Source of the DNA: Sulfurimonas sp. SAG-AH-194-C20
Lineage (GTDB): Bacteria > Campylobacterota > Campylobacteria > Campylobacterales > Sulfurimonadaceae
Direction of reading: 5' to 3'
DNA length: 64,000 bases
NCBI RefSeq assembly: GCF_029215975.1
Contig: NZ_JAEMVD010000001.1
Span: 62,001 to 126,000, forward strand
Positions 16,005-27,774 of the stretch are shown piece by piece; the first letter of the stretch is position 1, and each line of letters begins with the position of its first letter. The notes below the pieces were generated by a model. That model made no database searches and was not told the origin of the DNA. It saw nothing but the letters and a program-made list of their open reading frames with translations. Both the position numbers and the translations under genes were made by a program.

Positions 16005-17747
16005 TTAAACCACCACTACTTTTCTAAACATATCTGTCATGTGATAAAGTAGATGACAGTGATAAGCCCATGAACCTTTAGCATCTACATTGACTCGAAA
16101 ACTAATTTTTGCCCCAGGTTGCACAACAACAGTATGTTTTTTCACGAGGTAGTTATCATCTCCAGTCTCTAAATCACTCCACATTCCGTGTAAATGCATA
16201 GGATGGTTCATCATAGTGTCGTTTATGTAAGTGATTCGTAATCGCTCTCCATACTTAAACTCTAAGTCTTTGGCATCAGAATACTTTATACCGTTTATAG
16301 ACCACATATATCTGTCCATATTTCCCGTTAAACGCAGGATTATCTCTCTATCAGGGTAGCGTTCATCTTTTGTAGAAACGAGTGAACGCAGGTCTGCATA
16401 AGTTAAGACTTTTCGACCGTTATTTCTAAGTCCTACACCGGGATCATCAAGTCTATACTGCGGACTCTTTGCTCGCATAGTATTATCAAATCCATTTGCT
16501 TCTTCTAAAGGGGTGATAGGGATTTCTTTTTTCATGGACATTTTAGGATTTTTGTCCATCTTCTTCATACCTGGCATCTCTTTTTTACTTTCCATCTTGG
16601 ACATATTTTTCATGCTCTTCATATCCATACTCATACCCATATCAGTCATAGTAAGTTGCTGGCGTTCATCTAGTTGAGGTACATCTGCTAAAACATTTAC
16701 ATCACTTGTAAGGTTTCCAAGAGCATATCCACTTCTATCTATACTTTGAGCAAAAATTGCATAAGCTATATCATCTTGTGGCTCAACTATGACATCATAA
16801 GTTTCAGCGACACCGATGCGAAACTCATCTACCTCTATGGGCTGAATGTTATTTCCATCAGTTGCAACTACTGTCATTTTAAGGTTTGGTATACGGATAT
16901 CAAAAAATGTCATAGCAGAAGAGTTGATAAAACGCAGTCGTATTTTCTCACCCTTTTTAAAAAGAGCTTGAAACCTTGTGGCAGGATTCTCTCCATTCAT
17001 CAAAAAAGTGTAAGTATAAGCTGTAACATCTGATATATCTCTATCTGACATTCGCATACTATTCCAAGTACTTCTTTTTTTAAAAGCCTCTAAAAAACCA
17101 TAATCAGAAACCTCAGAGAAAAAGTCTCCAACAGTTCTTTGCTTAAAGTTGTAGTAATCCGCTGAGATTTTGAGTTTTCTATATATAGTCGTTGGTTTTT
17201 CATCTGAGTAATCTGAGAGTGCTACAACATACTCTCTGTCATACTCAAAGGGGTCTTTTTCTTTAGCATCGATGATGATAGAGCCATAAACGCCAGTCTG
17301 CTCTTGAAAACCAGAGTGTGAGTGGTACCAGTAGGTTCCACTCTGGACTACATCAAAAGAGTAAGTAAAGGTTTCGCCTGCGGGTATGCCATCAAAGCTG
17401 ATGCCGGGAACACCATCCATGTCTGTTGGTAAGATAAGACCATGCCAGTGAATCGAAGAGCTTACATCAAGGTTGTTTTTGACATGAAGAGTGACTCTCT
17501 CTCCCTCTTTGAACCTAAGTGTTGGACCGGCTAACATAGAGTTTACACAGGTAGCAATTCTTGGCTTACCTGTAATGTTTACAGCTGTTTTATTGATAGT
17601 TAGAAAAAATTCTTTTCCACTTAATTCTTGTGTTTTTTGTCTTTGGCTTATTGGACTTGATGCATTTAGAGAGCTTGGAAGAGTTGCAACTATAGCTGTT
17701 GATACAATTCCTTTTACAAAGCTTCTGCGTGAGATGTTTTGAGTCAT
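16005..17747 (-). CDS. CopA/PcoA-type periplasmic multicopper oxidase
   Basis: 580 residues with a Tat signal (SRRSFVKGIVSTAIVATLPSSLNA). The copper ligands are intact: HWHGLILP, YWYHSHSGFQ, HPMHLHGMW and the type-1 site WAYHCHLLYHMTDMF. A Met-rich insert (residues about 375-420, MGMSMDMKSMKNMSKM and PGMKKMDKNPKMSMKKE) matches the Cu(I)-binding region of CopA/PcoA oxidases. It probably oxidises Cu(I) in the periplasm. First gene of the operon with CopB and the haem protein, under a copper box. Confidence 0.9.
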   Translation of the reverse strand: MTQNISRRSFVKGIVSTAIVATLPSSLNASSPISQRQKTQELSGKEFFLTINKTAVNITGKPRIATCVNSMLAGPTLRFKEGERVTLHVKNNLDVSSSIHWHGLILPTDMDGVPGISFDGIPAGETFTYSFDVVQSGTYWYHSHSGFQEQTGVYGSIIIDAKEKDPFEYDREYVVALSDYSDEKPTTIYRKLKISADYYNFKQRTVGDFFSEVSDYGFLEAFKKRSTWNSMRMSDRDISDVTAYTYTFLMNGENPATRFQALFKKGEKIRLRFINSSAMTFFDIRIPNLKMTVVATDGNNIQPIEVDEFRIGVAETYDVIVEPQDDIAYAIFAQSIDRSGYALGNLTSDVNVLADVPQLDERQQLTMTDMGMSMDMKSMKNMSKMESKKEMPGMKKMDKNPKMSMKKEIPITPLEEANGFDNTMRAKSPQYRLDDPGVGLRNNGRKVLTYADLRSLVSTKDERYPDREIILRLTGNMDRYMWSINGIKYSDAKDLEFKYGERLRITYINDTMMNHPMHLHGMWSDLETGDDNYLVKKHTVVVQPGAKISFRVNVDAKGSWAYHCHLLYHMTDMFRKVVVV

Positions 17748-17765
17748 TTGATTCCTTTATCCGAT

Positions 17766-17798
17766 ATTATAACTCTTTAGTGTGGGGGGATTGTGGTT
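17766..17798 (-). promoter_or_regulatory. Copper-box promoter 6
   Basis: Minus strand AACCACA (from 17798) and CCCCACA (from 17787), 11 bp apart, TATAAT at 17771-17766, 16 nt after the second start. Drives the multicopper oxidase operon. Confidence 0.75.
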
Positions 17799-17824
17799 AA
17801 GTAAGAGGGCTTAACTAGCTTCTC

Positions 17825-20059
17825 TTACAATTTTATATTTTTAAGTCTGAGTGCATTTACTATAACTGAAACAGAACTAAAACTCATCGCTGCTGCTGCA
17901 ATGACAGGTGAGAGAAGAATTCCAAAAAATGGATAAAGAATACCCGCTGCTATGGGAACTCCTGCAGAGTTATAGATAAAAGCGAAGAAGAGGTTTTGTC
18001 GAATGTTTTTCATAGTAGCGACACTCAGCTTTCTCACTTTAATGATTCCTAAGAGGTCTCCTTTTATAAGTGTAACACCTGCACTCTCTATGGCAACATC
18101 TGTTCCTGTTCCCATAGCAATTCCTACATCTGCTTGAGCAAGTGCAGGGGCATCATTTATCCCATCTCCTGCCATTGCAACAACCATACCACGGCTTTGA
18201 AGCTCTTTTATAACATTGGCTTTATCTGCTGGCATTACATGGGCATGAACTTCAGTAATTCCAAGTTTTTTTGCTACTGCGTTTGCTGTTTTTTCATTAT
18301 CTCCACTGAGCATAACAACATTGACACCATCTTGGAGTAACTCTTTCACAGCTTGTTTAGATGTCTTTTTTATAGGGTCAGCAATGGCAATAATAGCGGC
18401 AAACTGAGAGTCAATAGCGACAAATATCACACCCTCTCCAGCTTCTCTCATTTCATTGGCACTCTCAATCATTGTAGTAGAGAGTTCAATATTAGCATCA
18501 TTTAAAAAACTTTGACTTCCTATGAAAAGTGCTTGAGTGTTAACTCTACCCTCTACACCCTTACCCGTGATAGAATTAAAACTTTCCACCTCTAAAAGGT
18601 CTATATGTTTCTCTTTAGCATAAGAGACAAGAGCATCTGCCAAAGGATGCTCACTCGCTTTCTCTATACTTGCACTGAGGGCCAAAACATCCGCTTCTTT
18701 AAAATCATTTGTAGTTATTATTTTTGTAACTTTTGGTTTGCCCTCTGTGAGTGTTCCCGTTTTATCTACTACTAAAGTATTCACTTTTTCCATTGTTTCT
18801 AAGGTTTGTGCATCTTTTATAAGTATGCCCATAAGAGCAGCTCTACCTGTTGCTACCATTATAGAGATAGGAGTTGCAAGGCCTAAGGCACAAGGACAAG
18901 CGATGATTAAAACTGCTACTGCAGCTACAAGAGCAAAAGCTAGTTTAGGCTCAGGACCTATAAACCACCAAGTAAGAAACGCGAGTAGCGCGGAAATAAC
19001 TACAGCAGGAACAAAATAACTCGAAACTGTATCTGCAAGCTTTTGGATAGGTGCTCGAGAGCGTTGTGCTTGAGCTACCATGTTGACAATCTGTGCAAGC
19101 ATAGTGTCATTTCCTATTTTTTTGGCTTCAACTATGAGTGTTCCATTTTTGTTGATAGTAGCACCGATAACTCTGTCTTTGATAGTTTTTTTCACCATTA
19201 TAGGTTCACCTGTAATCATAGACTCATCTACGTTACTCTCACCCGAAACAACTTCACCATCAACTGGAATTTTTTCACCCGGTTTGACTCGAAGTTTATC
19301 ACCTAAATGAACTTGAGAGAGTTCAATCTCTTCATCGTTTCCATCTTCTTTTATTCGATGGGCTTTTTTTGGTGCTAAATTCATGAGAGTTTTAATAGCG
19401 GAGTTTGTTTTACTTCTCGCATTGAGTTCTAAAACTTGCCCTAAAAGAACAAGTGTTGTGATAACGGCTGCAGCTTCAAAGTATACATGAACAAACCCAC
19501 CTTCAGTTTGCATAAGTGGAGGAAAAAGTTGAGGCATAAAAAGAGCAACAAGGCTATAAATATAAGCAGTCGATACACCAATAGCGATAAGTGTGAACAT
19601 GTTTAGATTCCAAGTTCTAATCGAGTTATAACCACGAACAAAAAATGGCCAACCAGCCCAAAGGACAACAGGAGTAGAAAGTAAAAACTCAAACCATTGA
19701 ATCTTATCAATAGATATATTTTCTGGCACTTGATTTGGCAGAAGGTCCGCAAACATAGCGATTAAAAAGACGGGAGTAGAGAGAAAAACACTCACCCAAA
19801 ACCTTTTACTCATATAGTCAAGCTCGGAGTTTTCAATCTCCTCTTCTTGATTTAAAGTAGGCTCTAAAGCCATACCACATTTAGGACAAATTCCATCTAC
19901 ATCACTGATAACTTCAGGATGCATAGGGCAGGTAAATTGTGTTTTTCTTTGAGTGCTTAGACCCTCCATTACTAGTTCTAAAGCCATTCCGCATTTGGGA
20001 CAGCTCCCCTCTTCATCTTTTATAACTTCAGGGTGCATAGGACAGGTGTACTTACTCAT
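17825..20059 (-). CDS. copA: Cu(I)-exporting P1B-type ATPase with two N-terminal metal-binding motifs
   Basis: 744 residues. Two short heavy-metal-binding repeats start the protein ([10 protein letters not shown]...CPKCGMALE and [10 protein letters not shown]...CPKCGMALE) in place of classical HMA domains. Then eight membrane segments, ACPCALG (metal site), DKTGTLTEG (phosphorylated Asp), [20 protein letters not shown] and the P1B-1 signature residues YNSAGVP and MSFSSVSVI. It pumps Cu(I), or Ag(I), out of the cytoplasm. Last gene of the YtkA-TolC-CusB-CusA operon; starts 13 nt after cusA. Confidence 0.9.
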   Translation of the reverse strand: MSKYTCPMHPEVIKDEEGSCPKCGMALELVMEGLSTQRKTQFTCPMHPEVISDVDGICPKCGMALEPTLNQEEEIENSELDYMSKRFWVSVFLSTPVFLIAMFADLLPNQVPENISIDKIQWFEFLLSTPVVLWAGWPFFVRGYNSIRTWNLNMFTLIAIGVSTAYIYSLVALFMPQLFPPLMQTEGGFVHVYFEAAAVITTLVLLGQVLELNARSKTNSAIKTLMNLAPKKAHRIKEDGNDEEIELSQVHLGDKLRVKPGEKIPVDGEVVSGESNVDESMITGEPIMVKKTIKDRVIGATINKNGTLIVEAKKIGNDTMLAQIVNMVAQAQRSRAPIQKLADTVSSYFVPAVVISALLAFLTWWFIGPEPKLAFALVAAVAVLIIACPCALGLATPISIMVATGRAALMGILIKDAQTLETMEKVNTLVVDKTGTLTEGKPKVTKIITTNDFKEADVLALSASIEKASEHPLADALVSYAKEKHIDLLEVESFNSITGKGVEGRVNTQALFIGSQSFLNDANIELSTTMIESANEMREAGEGVIFVAIDSQFAAIIAIADPIKKTSKQAVKELLQDGVNVVMLSGDNEKTANAVAKKLGITEVHAHVMPADKANVIKELQSRGMVVAMAGDGINDAPALAQADVGIAMGTGTDVAIESAGVTLIKGDLLGIIKVRKLSVATMKNIRQNLFFAFIYNSAGVPIAAGILYPFFGILLSPVIAAAAMSFSSVSVIVNALRLKNIKL

Positions 20060-20072
20060 AAAAAACTCCTCT

Positions 20073-23000
20073 TTAGTTTACTGCTTTATCTAACTCTCTT
20101 TTGGACATAATCTCAAATAAAATTGGAATAATTACAAGACTTAAAATTGCTGAACTCACAATCCCTCCAAGCATAGGAGCTGCAATTCTCTGCATCACTT
20201 CACTTCCTATACCATGTGTGTACATGATAGGAGCAAGACCTGCTAGAATAGCAAAAACTGTCATTAGTTTAGGACGTACACGTTGTACAGCTCCCTCGTA
20301 AATAGCTTCATTTAACTCTTTGACACTAAATGTATCTTTATGCTTCTCTTTTGCTTCATCTACTGCTTCTTGCAAGTAAACTATCATCACGATGGCGGTC
20401 TCTGCAGCGACTCCTAAGAGTGCTAAAAATCCAACAATAACAGCGATACTCATAGCAAAGTTAAGCATATCTACATAAATAAGACCACCTAAAAGTGCAA
20501 ATGGCAGAGTGAAAAATACTATAAGTGTTGGTGTCATTTTCCCTAAAGCAAAGTAGATAAGTACTAAGATAGAGAGTAAAACCCCAGGGATAATCCAGAC
20601 GATTTTTTTCATCGCTGAATCTAGATACTGAGTCTGTCCTGCCCACTCTATGTAGTACCCCGGTTCAAAATTTATCTCATCAATGAATTTTTGTGCATTA
20701 GTCACATACTCTTTAGCTGTGATGTCATCTTGTGGAGTGATATAGATAAAGGTAACAGGTGTAGCCATCTCTGACTTGATAACTGAAGCACTCTGTTTAT
20801 AGTAAATGTTCGCAAAAGTACTAATAGGCACAAATCCAAGTTTTGTTTTTATCTGGATGTCTTTTATAGAGTCTAAACTTCTTCTCTCATCACCCTCTAA
20901 ACGCAGAGCAATTGGGTAGCGTTCAAGTCCTTTATACATAGTAGATACTTTCAACCCACCGATAGCTAAAGATGTGTACTCTAGTAGGGTGTTTTTATCC
21001 ATACCATAACGCTGCATTTTTTCCTCATCCAAATCAAGATAGATAAAGTACCCAGTACTTGCTTGGTCGGCAAAGACAGAGAGTGTCTTGTCATAAGCTC
21101 TTAGTTTTTCTTCTATAAGTTTTCCGTACTTTTGAAGACCATCAGCATTTTGACCATATAGTTTAATCCCAATAGGGGTACGAATACCACTAAGGAGCAT
21201 ATCTATACGTCCACGAATTGGGTAAGTCCATGAGTTTGTGAGACCTGGAACTTGCAGAGCATCTTCCATCTCTTGGCGGAGTGAGTCATAAGTTACACCT
21301 TCTCTCCACTCAGCTTCTGGTTTGAGAGAGATAATAGTCTCAAGCATACCAAGAGGAGCGGGGTCAGTTGCAGTTCCAGCTCGTCCAGCTTTTCCAAAAA
21401 CCATAGAAACCTCAGGGAAACTCTTGATAATTTTGTCTGTTTTTTGTGTGAGTGCTTTTGCTTGATCTACTGAAATACCATAAGGTGTTACAGGCATATA
21501 CATAAAAGTTTGCTCATTAAGCATCGGCATAAACTCCCACTTTAAAGAATTAAAAAGTGGATACATATATCCTAATGATGCTACAACTAGAACTATTACG
21601 AGGTACTTAAGTTTTAAACCATACACGATGATTGGGTGATACAACCAGATAAAAAATCTATTTAAAGGATTTTTGTTTTCAGGAATAATTTTTCCCTTTA
21701 CAAAAAAGACCATAAGAACAGGAACAAGAGTGATACTTAAAATCGCTCCAGCAGCCATAGCAAATGTTTTTGTGTATGCTAGTGGAGTAAAGAGTAAACC
21801 CTCTTGACCATTTAAAGCAAAAATAGGTAAAAAAGAGACTACGATAAGCGAGAGTGCAAAGAAAATAGGGCGCCCAACAAGTTGTGATGATTTTAAAATA
21901 ACAGCTATGCGCTCTTCATTTGTAGGCATACGACCCTCTCGTACTTCAAACTTATGCAACATCTTATGGGCATTTTCTATCATAACTATGGAAGCATCGA
22001 CCATGGCACCGATGGCAATGGCAATTCCTCCAAGACTCATGATGTTTGAGCCAACTCCAAAGAGTTTCATAAGTGCAAATGTAGCTCCAACAGTTAAGGG
22101 AAGCACTATAAGAACGATAAGAGAAGAGCGAAAGTGCAGTAAAAACAACCCAATCACGATAATAACAATAATACTCTCTTCTATAAGTGTACCTTTAAGT
22201 GTCTCAACTGCTCCATCTATAAGACCAGAACGGTCATAAACAGTAGTAACATCAACACCCTCAACTTTTAAGTCTTGCATCTTCGCTTTTATGCGCTCTA
22301 TGGCAGAGTAAACATCTTCGCCGTAACGAACAAGTACAATTCCACCGACTACTTCACCCTCACCATTTAGGTCAGCCATACCACGTCGAGGTGCAGGAGT
22401 GAGTTCGACTCGTCCTATGTCGGCTATTGTAAGAGGTATCCCACCCTTAGTTGTGACTACAAGTTTGCGAATATCATCAAGGTTTTTGACATATCCTTTG
22501 GCTTGAACTATCCACTCAAAACCATTTTCAATGACTATACGACCACCCATATCGTTGTTGTTGTTTTTTAAAACTTTCGCAACATCTTGGATGCTTAAGT
22601 TGTAACGAATAAGGTTGTCATTGTTTATAGTCACTTGATAGGTAGGTACAAACCCACCGACACTAGCCACTTCACTAACGCCATCAACACCCATAAGAGC
22701 ATACTTATAATAGTAGTCTTGAATAGTGCGAAGTTCTGCTAAGTTCTTCGTTTTTGAACTAAGAGCATACTCATAAACCCAGCCAACACCAGAGGCATCA
22801 GGCCCAAGTGTTATAGACATACTTGCTGGTAAAGAAGACTGTACTGAAGCGAGTTGCTCAAGCACACGGCTTCTTGCCCAGTAAAGGTCTGTATCATCTT
22901 TGAAGATAATGTAGATAAGACCAGTCTCGTAGGTAGAGTATCCACGAACAGTCTCGATGTTAGCAATGGCTAAAAACTGTGCAACTAAAGGATATGTTCC

Positions 23001-23195
23001 TTGTTCTTCAACTGTCTCTGGAGACTGTCCATTCCACTTAATCTCTACGATTACCTGTGGAGGAGAGAGGTCAGGTAGTGCATCAAGAGGAGTGTGTTTC
23101 ATACTCCAAATACTACCTGCGGTTAAAAAGAGCATAGTCATAAGGACTAAAAATTTGTTTTTTATACTAGCTTCAATAAGTTTTTCAATCATCAT
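20073..23195 (-). CDS. cusA: CusA/CzcA-type heavy-metal RND efflux pump
   Basis: 1040 residues with the RND layout: a helix at the N-terminus, a large periplasmic loop, six helices including [16 protein letters not shown] (proton-relay Asp/Glu of TM4), a second loop and six helices. [19 protein letters not shown] and the Met residues nearby fit the monovalent-metal (Cu/Ag) pump branch. Works as a trimer with the adaptor and TolC-like channel encoded upstream, moving metal from periplasm to outside. Start ATGATG; gap of 6 nt from cusB. Confidence 0.9.
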   Translation of the reverse strand: MMIEKLIEASIKNKFLVLMTMLFLTAGSIWSMKHTPLDALPDLSPPQVIVEIKWNGQSPETVEEQGTYPLVAQFLAIANIETVRGYSTYETGLIYIIFKDDTDLYWARSRVLEQLASVQSSLPASMSITLGPDASGVGWVYEYALSSKTKNLAELRTIQDYYYKYALMGVDGVSEVASVGGFVPTYQVTINNDNLIRYNLSIQDVAKVLKNNNNDMGGRIVIENGFEWIVQAKGYVKNLDDIRKLVVTTKGGIPLTIADIGRVELTPAPRRGMADLNGEGEVVGGIVLVRYGEDVYSAIERIKAKMQDLKVEGVDVTTVYDRSGLIDGAVETLKGTLIEESIIVIIVIGLFLLHFRSSLIVLIVLPLTVGATFALMKLFGVGSNIMSLGGIAIAIGAMVDASIVMIENAHKMLHKFEVREGRMPTNEERIAVILKSSQLVGRPIFFALSLIVVSFLPIFALNGQEGLLFTPLAYTKTFAMAAGAILSITLVPVLMVFFVKGKIIPENKNPLNRFFIWLYHPIIVYGLKLKYLVIVLVVASLGYMYPLFNSLKWEFMPMLNEQTFMYMPVTPYGISVDQAKALTQKTDKIIKSFPEVSMVFGKAGRAGTATDPAPLGMLETIISLKPEAEWREGVTYDSLRQEMEDALQVPGLTNSWTYPIRGRIDMLLSGIRTPIGIKLYGQNADGLQKYGKLIEEKLRAYDKTLSVFADQASTGYFIYLDLDEEKMQRYGMDKNTLLEYTSLAIGGLKVSTMYKGLERYPIALRLEGDERRSLDSIKDIQIKTKLGFVPISTFANIYYKQSASVIKSEMATPVTFIYITPQDDITAKEYVTNAQKFIDEINFEPGYYIEWAGQTQYLDSAMKKIVWIIPGVLLSILVLIYFALGKMTPTLIVFFTLPFALLGGLIYVDMLNFAMSIAVIVGFLALLGVAAETAIVMIVYLQEAVDEAKEKHKDTFSVKELNEAIYEGAVQRVRPKLMTVFAILAGLAPIMYTHGIGSEVMQRIAAPMLGGIVSSAILSLVIIPILFEIMSKRELDKAVN

Positions 23196-23201
23196 TTATT
23201 C

Positions 23202-24206
23202 CTAGTATAAACCATTGATTTGTGCATCACTATCGAGCATAAAGAGTGCATTACTTACGACTTCATCGCCTGCGTTTAAGCCCTCTGTGATGATATATGT
23301 ATGGGGATTGAGAATTTTTACACTTATTTCTAGTGGGTCATACTCCCCTTCGTACTCACCAACTACAAAAGCATAAAATTTACCATCTTTACGGATTACT
23401 GCATCTGCTGAGAGTGTTAAGTACTCTTGCGTTTTATCTTTTGAGATAACACTTGCATACATTCCTGGGAATAGCTCTTTGTTCGTGTTTTTTAGACGTA
23501 AACGCAGCGTAAGTGTCGCTTCTTTTGGGTCTAAGTTTGGATATAGAAGCGTAGAGCTTGCAGTATACTTTTTGTCTGAACTTTTAAAAGAGACATCAAA
23601 AGAGTCGGCATTTTTAAGCCAAGCTAAATCATCTTCATACACTTTTGTCTCAACCCATACTTCATCAAGGTTTACTATCTCATAGAGTTGTGCTTTTGCA
23701 TTAAATGCAGAACCGTGAGAGATAGTTTTTTTGAAAATATAACCATTCGTATGTGCATAAATAGTCGTGTTAAATGATACTTTTTTACTTTTAACAAGTT
23801 CATCTATCTCTTTTTGGTTGACACCTAATAGCTCTAGTTTTAGCTTTGCACTCTGAAGCATACCTTTTTGTTTTTTGTTTTTAGTATAGTTGTATGAGTT
23901 GAGATAATCTTCTTTTGCTTTGTAAACTTCAGGAGAGTAAACTGTGACAAGTGGCTCACCTTTTCTTACATACTTGTAAATTTTATCTGCATATATTTTT
24001 TCTACAAATCCACCAAAACGTGGTGCTATGTGATGGACTCTTGCATCATCTGCTTTGACAAAACCAAAGTTCTTTTTTTCATGGTTTGTTGTCTCTTGTT
24101 TAACTTTTACAGTTTGTACTGAAAAAAGTTGTTCAACCGTTGCCTCTCTTGCCATAAGCGAGAGAGGAAGTAGTGATACTAGTATTAGTTTGTTTATTAA
24201 TCTCAT
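23202..24206 (-). CDS. cusB: CusB-type periplasmic adaptor of metal RND pump
   Basis: 334 residues: signal peptide (LILVSLLPLSLMA), beta-barrel and lipoyl-like halves (HHIAPRFGGFVEKIYADKIYKYVRKGEPL), an alpha hairpin (KAKEDYLNSYNYTKNKKQKG) and a membrane-proximal end (EGLNAGDEVVSNALFMLD). This is the membrane fusion protein order. No N-terminal Met-rich metal site such as that of E. coli CusB is obvious. The ATGA overlap with the TolC-like gene and 6-nt spacing to cusA show one operon. Confidence 0.88.
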   Translation of the reverse strand: MRLINKLILVSLLPLSLMAREATVEQLFSVQTVKVKQETTNHEKKNFGFVKADDARVHHIAPRFGGFVEKIYADKIYKYVRKGEPLVTVYSPEVYKAKEDYLNSYNYTKNKKQKGMLQSAKLKLELLGVNQKEIDELVKSKKVSFNTTIYAHTNGYIFKKTISHGSAFNAKAQLYEIVNLDEVWVETKVYEDDLAWLKNADSFDVSFKSSDKKYTASSTLLYPNLDPKEATLTLRLRLKNTNKELFPGMYASVISKDKTQEYLTLSADAVIRKDGKFYAFVVGEYEGEYDPLEISVKILNPHTYIITEGLNAGDEVVSNALFMLDSDAQINGLY

Positions 24207-25381
24207 TTGATTTCTCCTGCGAGTTGTGATATCTGTGCGTTTGCTTTGTTGTAGTTACTTACTGCGTTTATACTTTTTTGCTCTAATGCTAGCTTGTCAA
24301 AGAGAACATCTATGTACTTGAACAAATCGCCACCTGTTGAGATAGATGAGTTTGAGAGTTCAAACATGTGCGCTATTTGAGGAAGGGCATCATCTTGAAT
24401 GATATGATAAATTTCGTATGATGAAAGCATCTGTGCATAGTAAATTTTCAGCTCACTCGATATAGCGATTTTTGTATCTTCTTTTTGACTTACAACGACT
24501 AATGCCGCTGCTCTTACTTCTTCTTCTGACGCATCTTCAGTTCCATACATTGGTAGGGAGAGTGCTAGTCCAAAGTTAAAGTAGTTATCAAAGTTTTCTC
24601 TATATGCATAGCCTGCTATGAGGTTAAGGTCCGGATAATTGTTTATGTCTGCTACTTCTATCTTAGCTTGTTCTTTTTTAAGCTCTTTGTCTTTTATAAG
24701 AAGTTCTGGATTATTTACTAGAGTAGGTTTAAAAGAGTCTAAGTTTGGCTTAGTAGCTATTTTTAGATTTATATCTAAATCTTTGACATCAAACGCAGCA
24801 AGATAAGAGATTTTTGCATACGAAGCATAGAGTTTTGCATTGAGTACACTCTTTTGAATCTCTAAGTTAGCTAAAGAGAGTTCCGCTTTCATGATACCCA
24901 TATGTTGATTGTCATCTACACTTGTATAAGACTCATAGAGTTCTATATTTTGTTTTGTAAGTACTATATATTCATTTATGATTTTATAGAGTTCTCGTAG
25001 TTCCCAAACACTATAAGCCTCTGTTTTTATCTTGGCAACTAATGTCGCTTGGGCAGAGTGAAATTTTTCTTTTAAAACTTCATCTTCTGCTAGAGTAATA
25101 TTTTGTCTGGAATCACGCTTGCCATAGTAGGGAAGCTTTTGCTTGATTGTTAAAACTGTTTGACTCATTGCTTGAGATGAGTCAATAGAGTTTTTTGTTA
25201 AAGATAACTCTGGATTTGAGAACTGGTTTGCCACATCACTTGCATGCTCATTTGCTTTTATTTTTGCATTTATGGACTCAAGTGAGGGGCTGTTTGTAAG
25301 GGACTTGTCTATGACTTCACTAAGTGTTATTGCACTAAGTGAAGAGGTGATAAGCAAGAGACTTAAAGTTAAGTTTTTCAC
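24203..25381 (-). CDS. TolC-family outer-membrane efflux protein (CusC/CzcC-like)
   Basis: 392 residues: signal peptide, then long helical pairs (SLTNSPSLESINAKIKANEH; NYNKANAQISQLAGEIK) and the NPEL repeats typical of OEP/TolC proteins. Somewhat short, as common in metal-efflux channels of this group. It forms the outer-membrane duct of the Cus-type pump. It follows the YtkA-like gene by 10 nt and overlaps cusB by 4 nt. Confidence 0.85.
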   Translation of the reverse strand: MKNLTLSLLLITSSLSAITLSEVIDKSLTNSPSLESINAKIKANEHASDVANQFSNPELSLTKNSIDSSQAMSQTVLTIKQKLPYYGKRDSRQNITLAEDEVLKEKFHSAQATLVAKIKTEAYSVWELRELYKIINEYIVLTKQNIELYESYTSVDDNQHMGIMKAELSLANLEIQKSVLNAKLYASYAKISYLAAFDVKDLDINLKIATKPNLDSFKPTLVNNPELLIKDKELKKEQAKIEVADINNYPDLNLIAGYAYRENFDNYFNFGLALSLPMYGTEDASEEEVRAAALVVVSQKEDTKIAISSELKIYYAQMLSSYEIYHIIQDDALPQIAHMFELSNSSISTGGDLFKYIDVLFDKLALEQKSINAVSNYNKANAQISQLAGEIK

Positions 25382-25391
25382 GCTTTTTTCC

Positions 25392-25775
25392 TTAAAAATT
25401 TATAGTTGTTTTAACACGAGACTTTTTACCCACTTTAGGAGTAATAAAGATGTGTAGTTGCCAAGTTCCACTCATTGCTAAGTTAAGTTTTGCTTCGTAA
25501 GTACCATTACCTAAGTTCGTAGCTTCTACTTTTGAGACCATCGCAGGCATACCTGGCATTGCTGGCATAAAAGCTTTGAGTGACACTTTAGCATCAATAG
25601 CTTTAGTATCTTTAGTAATAGCGAACTTAAAAGTGTTAGAACCAGCAGTAACAGGTTTCTCAGCTGTGATTTGTACTTTTGTAGTGCGGTATTTTGCATC
25701 TTTTGAAAAAGCTGCTCCATGAGCAAGAGATGCACCTAAGATGAGTGTTAGTAAGATTGTAGTTAAAGTTTTCAT
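25392..25775 (-). CDS. YtkA-like exported protein with Met-rich motif
   Basis: 127 residues: signal peptide (ILLTLILGASLAHG) and a single immunoglobulin-like YtkA domain. FMPAMPGMPAM carries four closely spaced Met residues, suited to Cu(I)/Ag(I) binding, and the domain ends with GTWQLHIFITP. Such proteins commonly precede RND metal pumps; a periplasmic copper carrier is inferred. It is the first gene of the five-gene efflux operon and sits directly behind the copper box. Confidence 0.75.
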   Translation of the reverse strand: MKTLTTILLTLILGASLAHGAAFSKDAKYRTTKVQITAEKPVTAGSNTFKFAITKDTKAIDAKVSLKAFMPAMPGMPAMVSKVEATNLGNGTYEAKLNLAMSGTWQLHIFITPKVGKKSRVKTTINF

Positions 25776-25805
25776 TATGAACTCCTATTTTTGTTCGTTA
25801 ATAGG

Positions 25806-25838
25806 AGTATACTAGAAGAGTGTGGTAAGTTTGTGTTA
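25806..25838 (-). promoter_or_regulatory. Copper-box promoter 5
   Basis: Minus strand TAACACA (from 25838) and TACCACA (from 25827), 11 bp apart, TATACT at 25811-25806, 16 nt after the second start. Drives the YtkA/TolC/CusB/CusA/CopA operon. Confidence 0.75.
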
Positions 25839-27296
25839 AAACTCAACTTTTGGGTTAGCTTGAGTGACCATTTCTTTGAAGAGCTCAAAGAGTTTAAAAC
25901 TCTCCACTTCAACAGTTGACATATTTTGTACAAGGTCAGTTCTGTGTGTTACTATGTAGTCAGGTTCTGCTACATAAGAGAGCGCAGAGAGTGAATTTGT
26001 ATGAACATTTGTATGTGGAGTGTCAATCGCTGCATAAGCAGAAGTTTTACCAAAAAGTGCCTTACCCTCATCTCCATACCATTTTCCAAGTCTACAGTTT
26101 TTATGGTCTTTGGTAGTTGAAACAGCTTCTATATTTTCTGATAGTATATCAGTATAGACATCATGTTTAAAGATAATATGATCTACTTTTATAAGTGTTG
26201 TATATAGATAGTCAGACATGTATTTTGCTTCATGTGCAGAGCTTGTTGCATTGAGTGCAAAGTTATTAAGTGTATCATAAAACTCCGATACAACACTTTG
26301 AGAACTCATAGCGATATCAGTAATGGTTTCGGAATTAGATTGAATATCACTCGCTTCTTGTTTGAGTGTGTTTGTTGTGATAGCGATTTCTTGAGTTGCT
26401 TTTTGTGTTCTCTCTGCAAGTTTACGTACTTCATCAGCAACAACAGCAAAACCACGACCATGCTCACCTGCACGGGCAGCTTCGATAGCTGCGTTTAGTG
26501 CAAGAAGGTTTGTCTGTTCTGCGATATCTTTAATGAGGTCAACGACAACCGTGATCTCGTTTGTTTTCTCGTTTAAGGAGATAATAGATTCGTTTGAGTT
26601 AGTGATAAGCTCGATTAGCTGTTCTATTTTATCTACTATATCTTGAACTACAGTTTGGGAAGTTGATGCTTCTTGTGCTGTCTTTTCTGTACTAGTAGAT
26701 ATTTTTTTTAAAATATTAAGATTTTGTAAAATATCATTTTGAATGATACTTAGTCCTTTAGATATTCCACCCTCAGCATTATCGTTAAACTCTTTAGATA
26801 TAGCAGTCTTTTGAGCATTAATATAAGAGCTAGAAACTGAATAAATTGCTGTGTTTAGAGATGGTACAGCCTGTTTAAAGTCGCCTTTGTAACCGTTTTG
26901 AAGTATATCCCTTGTGCTTTTACCTATGTTTGCAGACTCAACTGATGCTTTGATATCGCGCATAAACTGTTCTGTTTGGTCGAGTAAGTTGTTGATACCC
27001 CATGCTACTGCTTGCATAGTATGTTGTTCATCAATATTTGTGATTCTATGAGAAAGTTTACCTTCACCAGCTTGTAAAAGAACATCTCGTACTTGCTGAA
27101 TTAGAGGGTCTTTAAAAATCTTACTACAAGAGTCGCCATCTAATAAAGAGAGAAAGCTAACACCAACGATTCCTATAAATACAAGTAAAGCAGTAATGTA
27201 CTCAGCTTGTACAATAAAATAACCAAGAAGTGCTATAAGTAAAACATAGAGTCCTAAGGTTTGTTTAGTGCTGTAAATTGAAGATAAAATCATCAT
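25836..27296 (-). CDS. Chemoreceptor signalling protein with C-terminal CZB domain (CetA-like)
   Basis: 486 residues. Two membrane segments at the N-terminus without a periplasmic sensor domain, a HAMP-like linker, then the highly conserved MCP hairpin ([20 protein letters not shown]). At the end, [31 protein letters not shown] and DTPHTNVH give the His/Cys/His/His set of the CZB zinc-binding domain. The absent sensor is probably supplied by the PAS protein encoded just upstream, as in Campylobacter CetA/CetB. Start at ATGATG 27296 with AAGGAG; overlaps the PAS gene by 32 nt. Confidence 0.85.
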   Translation of the reverse strand: MMILSSIYSTKQTLGLYVLLIALLGYFIVQAEYITALLVFIGIVGVSFLSLLDGDSCSKIFKDPLIQQVRDVLLQAGEGKLSHRITNIDEQHTMQAVAWGINNLLDQTEQFMRDIKASVESANIGKSTRDILQNGYKGDFKQAVPSLNTAIYSVSSSYINAQKTAISKEFNDNAEGGISKGLSIIQNDILQNLNILKKISTSTEKTAQEASTSQTVVQDIVDKIEQLIELITNSNESIISLNEKTNEITVVVDLIKDIAEQTNLLALNAAIEAARAGEHGRGFAVVADEVRKLAERTQKATQEIAITTNTLKQEASDIQSNSETITDIAMSSQSVVSEFYDTLNNFALNATSSAHEAKYMSDYLYTTLIKVDHIIFKHDVYTDILSENIEAVSTTKDHKNCRLGKWYGDEGKALFGKTSAYAAIDTPHTNVHTNSLSALSYVAEPDYIVTHRTDLVQNMSTVEVESFKLFELFKEMVTQANPKVEF

Positions 27297-27774
27297 AAGT
27301 TTCTCCTTTTTCTTTTAGTATGGTGTTTAAAAATTTTTCAGAGGCATGAATGCCACCATTTTTTTCTTGAGTTAAAAGTTGTGCATACAGAGAAGGAATT
27401 ACTTGCATTGCTTTAGAGGAGGGTTTTCTTCTAACTGAGTGAAGGTCTACTACTTTGTCATTGCTATCAAGTGTAACTGTAACATTTGCTAAAACCCAAT
27501 AGAAAGAACCATCCTTGCAGATGTTTTTCACATAAGCAAAAATTTCTTCCTTTTCTTTGAGTCTATCCCAAAGTAGTTGAAAGACAATCTTTGGCATATC
27601 TGGATGTCTGAGTATAGAGTGTGGTTTACCTAGAAGTTCGCTCTCTTGATAACCAGAGATGTTGATAAAAGTTTTATTTCCGTAAAGGATTTTCCCTCTT
27701 TCATCTGTTTTAGAAACTATAAACTCATCAGCTAAGAGCTCTTTTTCATTGTCTGTTGGGGTGATTGTTGACAT
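27265..27774 (-). CDS. PAS-domain redox/energy sensor (CetB/Aer-like)
   Basis: 169 residues, almost all one PAS domain: [35 protein letters not shown] and [16 protein letters not shown], the Aer-type PAS with its LRHPDMP signature, which in Aer/CetB binds FAD. No membrane segment, so cytoplasmic. Overlap of 32 nt with the chemoreceptor gene indicates tight coupling and that the two form a split Aer-like energy-taxis receptor. Confidence 0.85.
   Translation of the reverse strand: MSTITPTDNEKELLADEFIVSKTDERGKILYGNKTFINISGYQESELLGKPHSILRHPDMPKIVFQLLWDRLKEKEEIFAYVKNICKDGSFYWVLANVTVTLDSNDKVVDLHSVRRKPSSKAMQVIPSLYAQLLTQEKNGGIHASEKFLNTILKEKGETYDDFIFNLQH

Noticed and set aside
17800-17828. Terminator hairpin GTAAGAG/CTCTTAC after the P-type ATPase
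   Set aside because: Stem is only 7 bp with a long loop, no T-run, and it overlaps the adjoining regulatory region; too weak to call.
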